Assembly: GCA_024701455.1 (NCBI GenBank)
Contig: JABXYP010000001.1
Coordinates: 810,001 to 874,000, forward strand
Reading direction: 5' to 3'
Source of the DNA: Bacillus sp. A301a_S52
GTDB lineage: Bacteria; Bacillota; Bacilli; Bacillales; Salisediminibacteriaceae
Length of the DNA: 64,000 nucleotides
Shown here: in pieces, positions 62,177 to 64,000 of the stretch
Layout: each line of letters opens with the position of its first letter
How positions within the stretch are numbered: the stretch's first letter is position 1
Notes under the pieces: generated by a model
What the model was told of the DNA's origin: nothing
The model's input: the letters and a program-made list of their open reading frames with translations, nothing else
Database searches by the model: none
Program-made: the position numbers and the translations under genes

Positions 62177-63088
62177 TTAATGGGTAAGAAAAGAGGCTTC
62201 AAAGATCTCTAGAAGATATTCCAGTGTAATGGGATCGCTGTAGGTGGAAGCGGCACTATCTATTTCAAAGACACGATTATTTTTAACGGCAGGTATATTA
62301 TGCCATGTTTCGGTTTCTAGAAACGAATTATCAACGTTGTTGTTTTTACTAAAAATAATATAGTCGCCTGCGAATTCAGGAATTATTTCCGGTGATAGCG
62401 TGTATACACCAGCTTCAAGTACTTCCTCTTCTACTTTTTCAGGCATGTTTAGCGCCATCGCTTGATACAATATTTCTGTACCACGTGCATAGTTATTTCC
62501 AAAGACATACACTTCCTTGTTACCACTTTCAAACACTGACACAGTGGCGTCTTCACCTATTTCCTCACGAATGGCTTCGCCAGCAGCTTCTGCACGTTCG
62601 GTGAAGTCTTCAACCCATTCCGTTGCTTCTTCTTCTTTGTTTAAAAGCTTACCAATTTCGATTTGCTGGGTTAAATAATCTAATTCTCCCCACGTGTAGA
62701 CAACGGTAGGTGCAATATCATTTAATTTATCAATATTATTCATATGAGAGCCTGCTATAATAAGGTCTGGCTCTAGCTCAAGAATTTTCTCTAAACTTTC
62801 TTCAGAGACGATTTCGACCCCCTCTACCTTTTCTTGAAACAAGGGGTTGTTACTTGTCCATTCATCAATACCAACAACATTGCCGTCTAAAGCAAAAACG
62901 TTAGGACCATTTGTTAGAGCAATGATTTTTTCAGGGTTAGTAGGTACTTCTACAGGACCGGTTTCAGATTCATACGTAAATGTATCTGCCTCATTTTCTG
63001 TTGCACTGACATCTGTTGGTTCGTTATTTCCGCATGCACTGAGTAGCATGATAACCAGGAAAACGGAAAAGGCTAAAAGTCGCCGCAT
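62177..63088 (-). CDS. Iron(III)-siderophore-binding lipoprotein, FhuD/YxeB-like
   Basis: The 303-residue protein has lipobox LLSAC (C19) and the class III binding-protein pattern: VEVPTNPEKIIAL, GVEIVSEESLEKILELEPDLIIAGSHMNNIDKLNDIAPTVVYTWGELDYLTQQIEIGKLLNKEEEATEWV. It delivers a ferric siderophore (hydroxamate-like by resemblance) to an ABC permease that is not in the window. A perfect Fur box lies 45 bases upstream of the start. Confidence 0.9.
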   Translation of the reverse strand: MRRLLAFSVFLVIMLLSACGNNEPTDVSATENEADTFTYESETGPVEVPTNPEKIIALTNGPNVFALDGNVVGIDEWTSNNPLFQEKVEGVEIVSEESLEKILELEPDLIIAGSHMNNIDKLNDIAPTVVYTWGELDYLTQQIEIGKLLNKEEEATEWVEDFTERAEAAGEAIREEIGEDATVSVFESGNKEVYVFGNNYARGTEILYQAMALNMPEKVEEEVLEAGVYTLSPEIIPEFAGDYIIFSKNNNVDNSFLETETWHNIPAVKNNRVFEIDSAASTYSDPITLEYLLEIFEASFLTH

Positions 63089-63133
63089 AATACAATCTCT
63101 CCTTTATCACATAAGGGATAATTTAATTAACAA

Positions 63134-63148
63134 TGATAATCATTATCA
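63134..63148. promoter_or_regulatory. Fur box
   Basis: TGATAATCATTATCA is a perfect 7-1-7 Fur box upstream of the minus-strand siderophore-binding gene. Confidence 0.85.
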
Positions 63149-63519
63149 ATACTTTCTATTATATAGCAAGGTGACTCTCTGTCAATCTACGATTATTTAA
63201 CGATAAGAATATCATTTTCATGTGAAAAAAAGAGTCAAATAGAAATAGAGGCTTTTATGGAGATAAGTTAAACGATAAATTTTAATGTGCCTAAAACGGT
63301 TTAACAGCTGAACATGGTGATCTTGTAAAAGTATAATTAACAGTTGTTTAGTGTCTATGAGCTATTTCAAGTAAATGAACGAAGGCTTCTCAGATAAACT
63401 TATGAGAAGCCTTTTTCTTAATAGTATTGCACGACAAAAAGATATGTCACTTTTGTGAATTCAGGGTGTCTAGAAGGTATAATGTAAGCAGTGGTACAAG
63501 CTATATGACGCCTTTGTAC
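63149..63519. other. Intergenic region
   Basis: Only the terminator-like hairpin at 63382-63418 stands out. No gene frame is supported. Confidence 0.4.
63382..63418 (+). terminator. Terminator-like hairpin
   Basis: AAGGCTTCTCA pairs with TGAGAAGCCTT and is followed by TTTC. No plus-strand gene ends before it, but it could end minus-strand transcription from the gene at 63520 as well. Confidence 0.55.
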
Positions 63520-64000
63520 TCACATTTTAATCCGTACTTTTTTTGTCACTGATCTAACCGACCAAAGGGTTAAGGAGATTAAAAGCAAGAGCACTAGCAA
63601 CGTGACACCTAATGGAAGAACATTAAATCCCGATAATGTGTTAAGAATAGGCAGATCAAGCGACACTCTAAGGAGTGTATCCACCAACATCAAAATCACT
63701 AACGCTATAAAAATAGAGACGATACCATTAACAGTGCTAAACCGGTAAAAACTTGTACTGATTAACCAACCGAGTAAATAATACACAAAAATGTTTAAAC
63801 TAAAGATTGCAATAGATAATCCCCAATGATTTTGTGGATCCACATAAGGTGTTAAAATAATTGTTTGCACAATATCGCCTACAATATCACTATCAACCTC
63901 TAATATAACGCTATTTAGATCAGGCTCTCTAATAGAAATACTCGTCATCGCGTTCAAAATAACATGTTCCACTAAAGAGATCATGTAGGTGATGAACGGA
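63520..64000 (-). CDS. Membrane protein of unknown function, N-terminus outside the window
   Basis: The visible part has three clear membrane helices and a positively charged C-terminus (VRSVTKKVRIKM). ATG at 63984 begins a 154-residue frame, but it lacks a ribosome site, and the frame is open through PFITY to the window edge, so the start probably lies beyond 64000. The layout (a long outer loop, then three helices) could be an ABC-2-like permease piece. I do not recognise the family. Confidence 0.6.
   Translation of the reverse strand, partial: PFITYMISLVEHVILNAMTSISIREPDLNSVILEVDSDIVGDIVQTIILTPYVDPQNHWGLSIAIFSLNIFVYYLLGWLISTSFYRFSTVNGIVSIFIALVILMLVDTLLRVSLDLPILNTLSGFNVLPLGVTLLVLLLLISLTLWSVRSVTKKVRIKM

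Noticed and set aside
1-64000. CRISPR arrays, tRNA or rRNA genes, prophage or intact insertion sequences
   Set aside because: No regularly spaced repeats, tRNA-like cloverleaf, rRNA sequence, integrase, phage structural or transposase gene was seen.

Overview
The window looks like a low-GC Gram-positive chromosome from a halotolerant or alkaliphilic member of the Bacillaceae. The evidence is strong AAGGAGG-type ribosome sites with ATG, GTG and TTG starts, many CcpA-type cre sites, lipobox lipoproteins rich in acidic residues, a GbsA-type betaine pathway, a YesMN/LplABC-type sugar system, and Fur- and Zur-type operators. I see no rRNA, tRNA, CRISPR array, prophage or intact transposase. The genus cannot be fixed from this sequence alone.

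Layout. 1-480: the end of a HEPN/MNT toxin-antitoxin-like pair. 480-1800: decayed DNA holding an interrupted small gene and an aspartate ammonia-lyase remnant. 1692-21839: a 20-kb locus for high-mannose N-glycans. It has a secreted GH85 endo-beta-N-acetylglucosaminidase, then GH1, a ROK kinase, a DUF624 protein, GH38, GH125, a second GH38, a YesMN-type two-component system, and an Lpl-type ABC importer lacking its ATPase. The likely scheme is to cut the glycan outside, import it, trim the mannoses inside, and phosphorylate a released sugar. 22160-25526 (mostly minus): a Fic remnant, an MpsC/DUF2294 protein, an OFA-family transporter behind a long structured leader with a terminator, and a lone PfkA. 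26181-30649 (minus): the MurNAc recycling cluster murR, murQ, murP, mupG, with twin operator-like palindromes.

31102-37114: a protein of unknown function, an AraC regulator, rhaB and rhaA (no rhaD in the window), and a zinc alcohol dehydrogenase behind a MerR-type promoter with a 19-bp spacer. 37149-37540: a 392-bp element with perfect 15-bp terminal inverted repeats. 38188-41457: choline dehydrogenase and betaine aldehyde dehydrogenase for making the osmoprotectant glycine betaine. 42786-48462: a LacI-controlled sucrose or fructo-oligosaccharide operon (importer without ATPase, GH32). 48903-49632: a VKOR-like membrane protein behind two copies of ATACC-N6-GGTAT. 49995-54969: a five-gene nickel/peptide-type ABC importer whose promoter spacer is filled by a Zur-box-like palindrome, which points to zinc. 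55301-61951: a PRD/EIIB/EIIA regulator, PTS EIIB and EIIC of the ascorbate type, a frameshifted transketolase and a PHP phosphatase. 62177-63148 (minus): a siderophore-binding lipoprotein behind a perfect Fur box. 63520-64000 (minus): a membrane protein cut by the window end.

Two dispersed intergenic repeat families run through the window: a palindromic family built on CCAATCAGTGGG/CCCACTGATTGG, one copy of which serves as a terminator, and a 39-bp sequence present three times. All identifications are from reading the sequence; no database search was possible.
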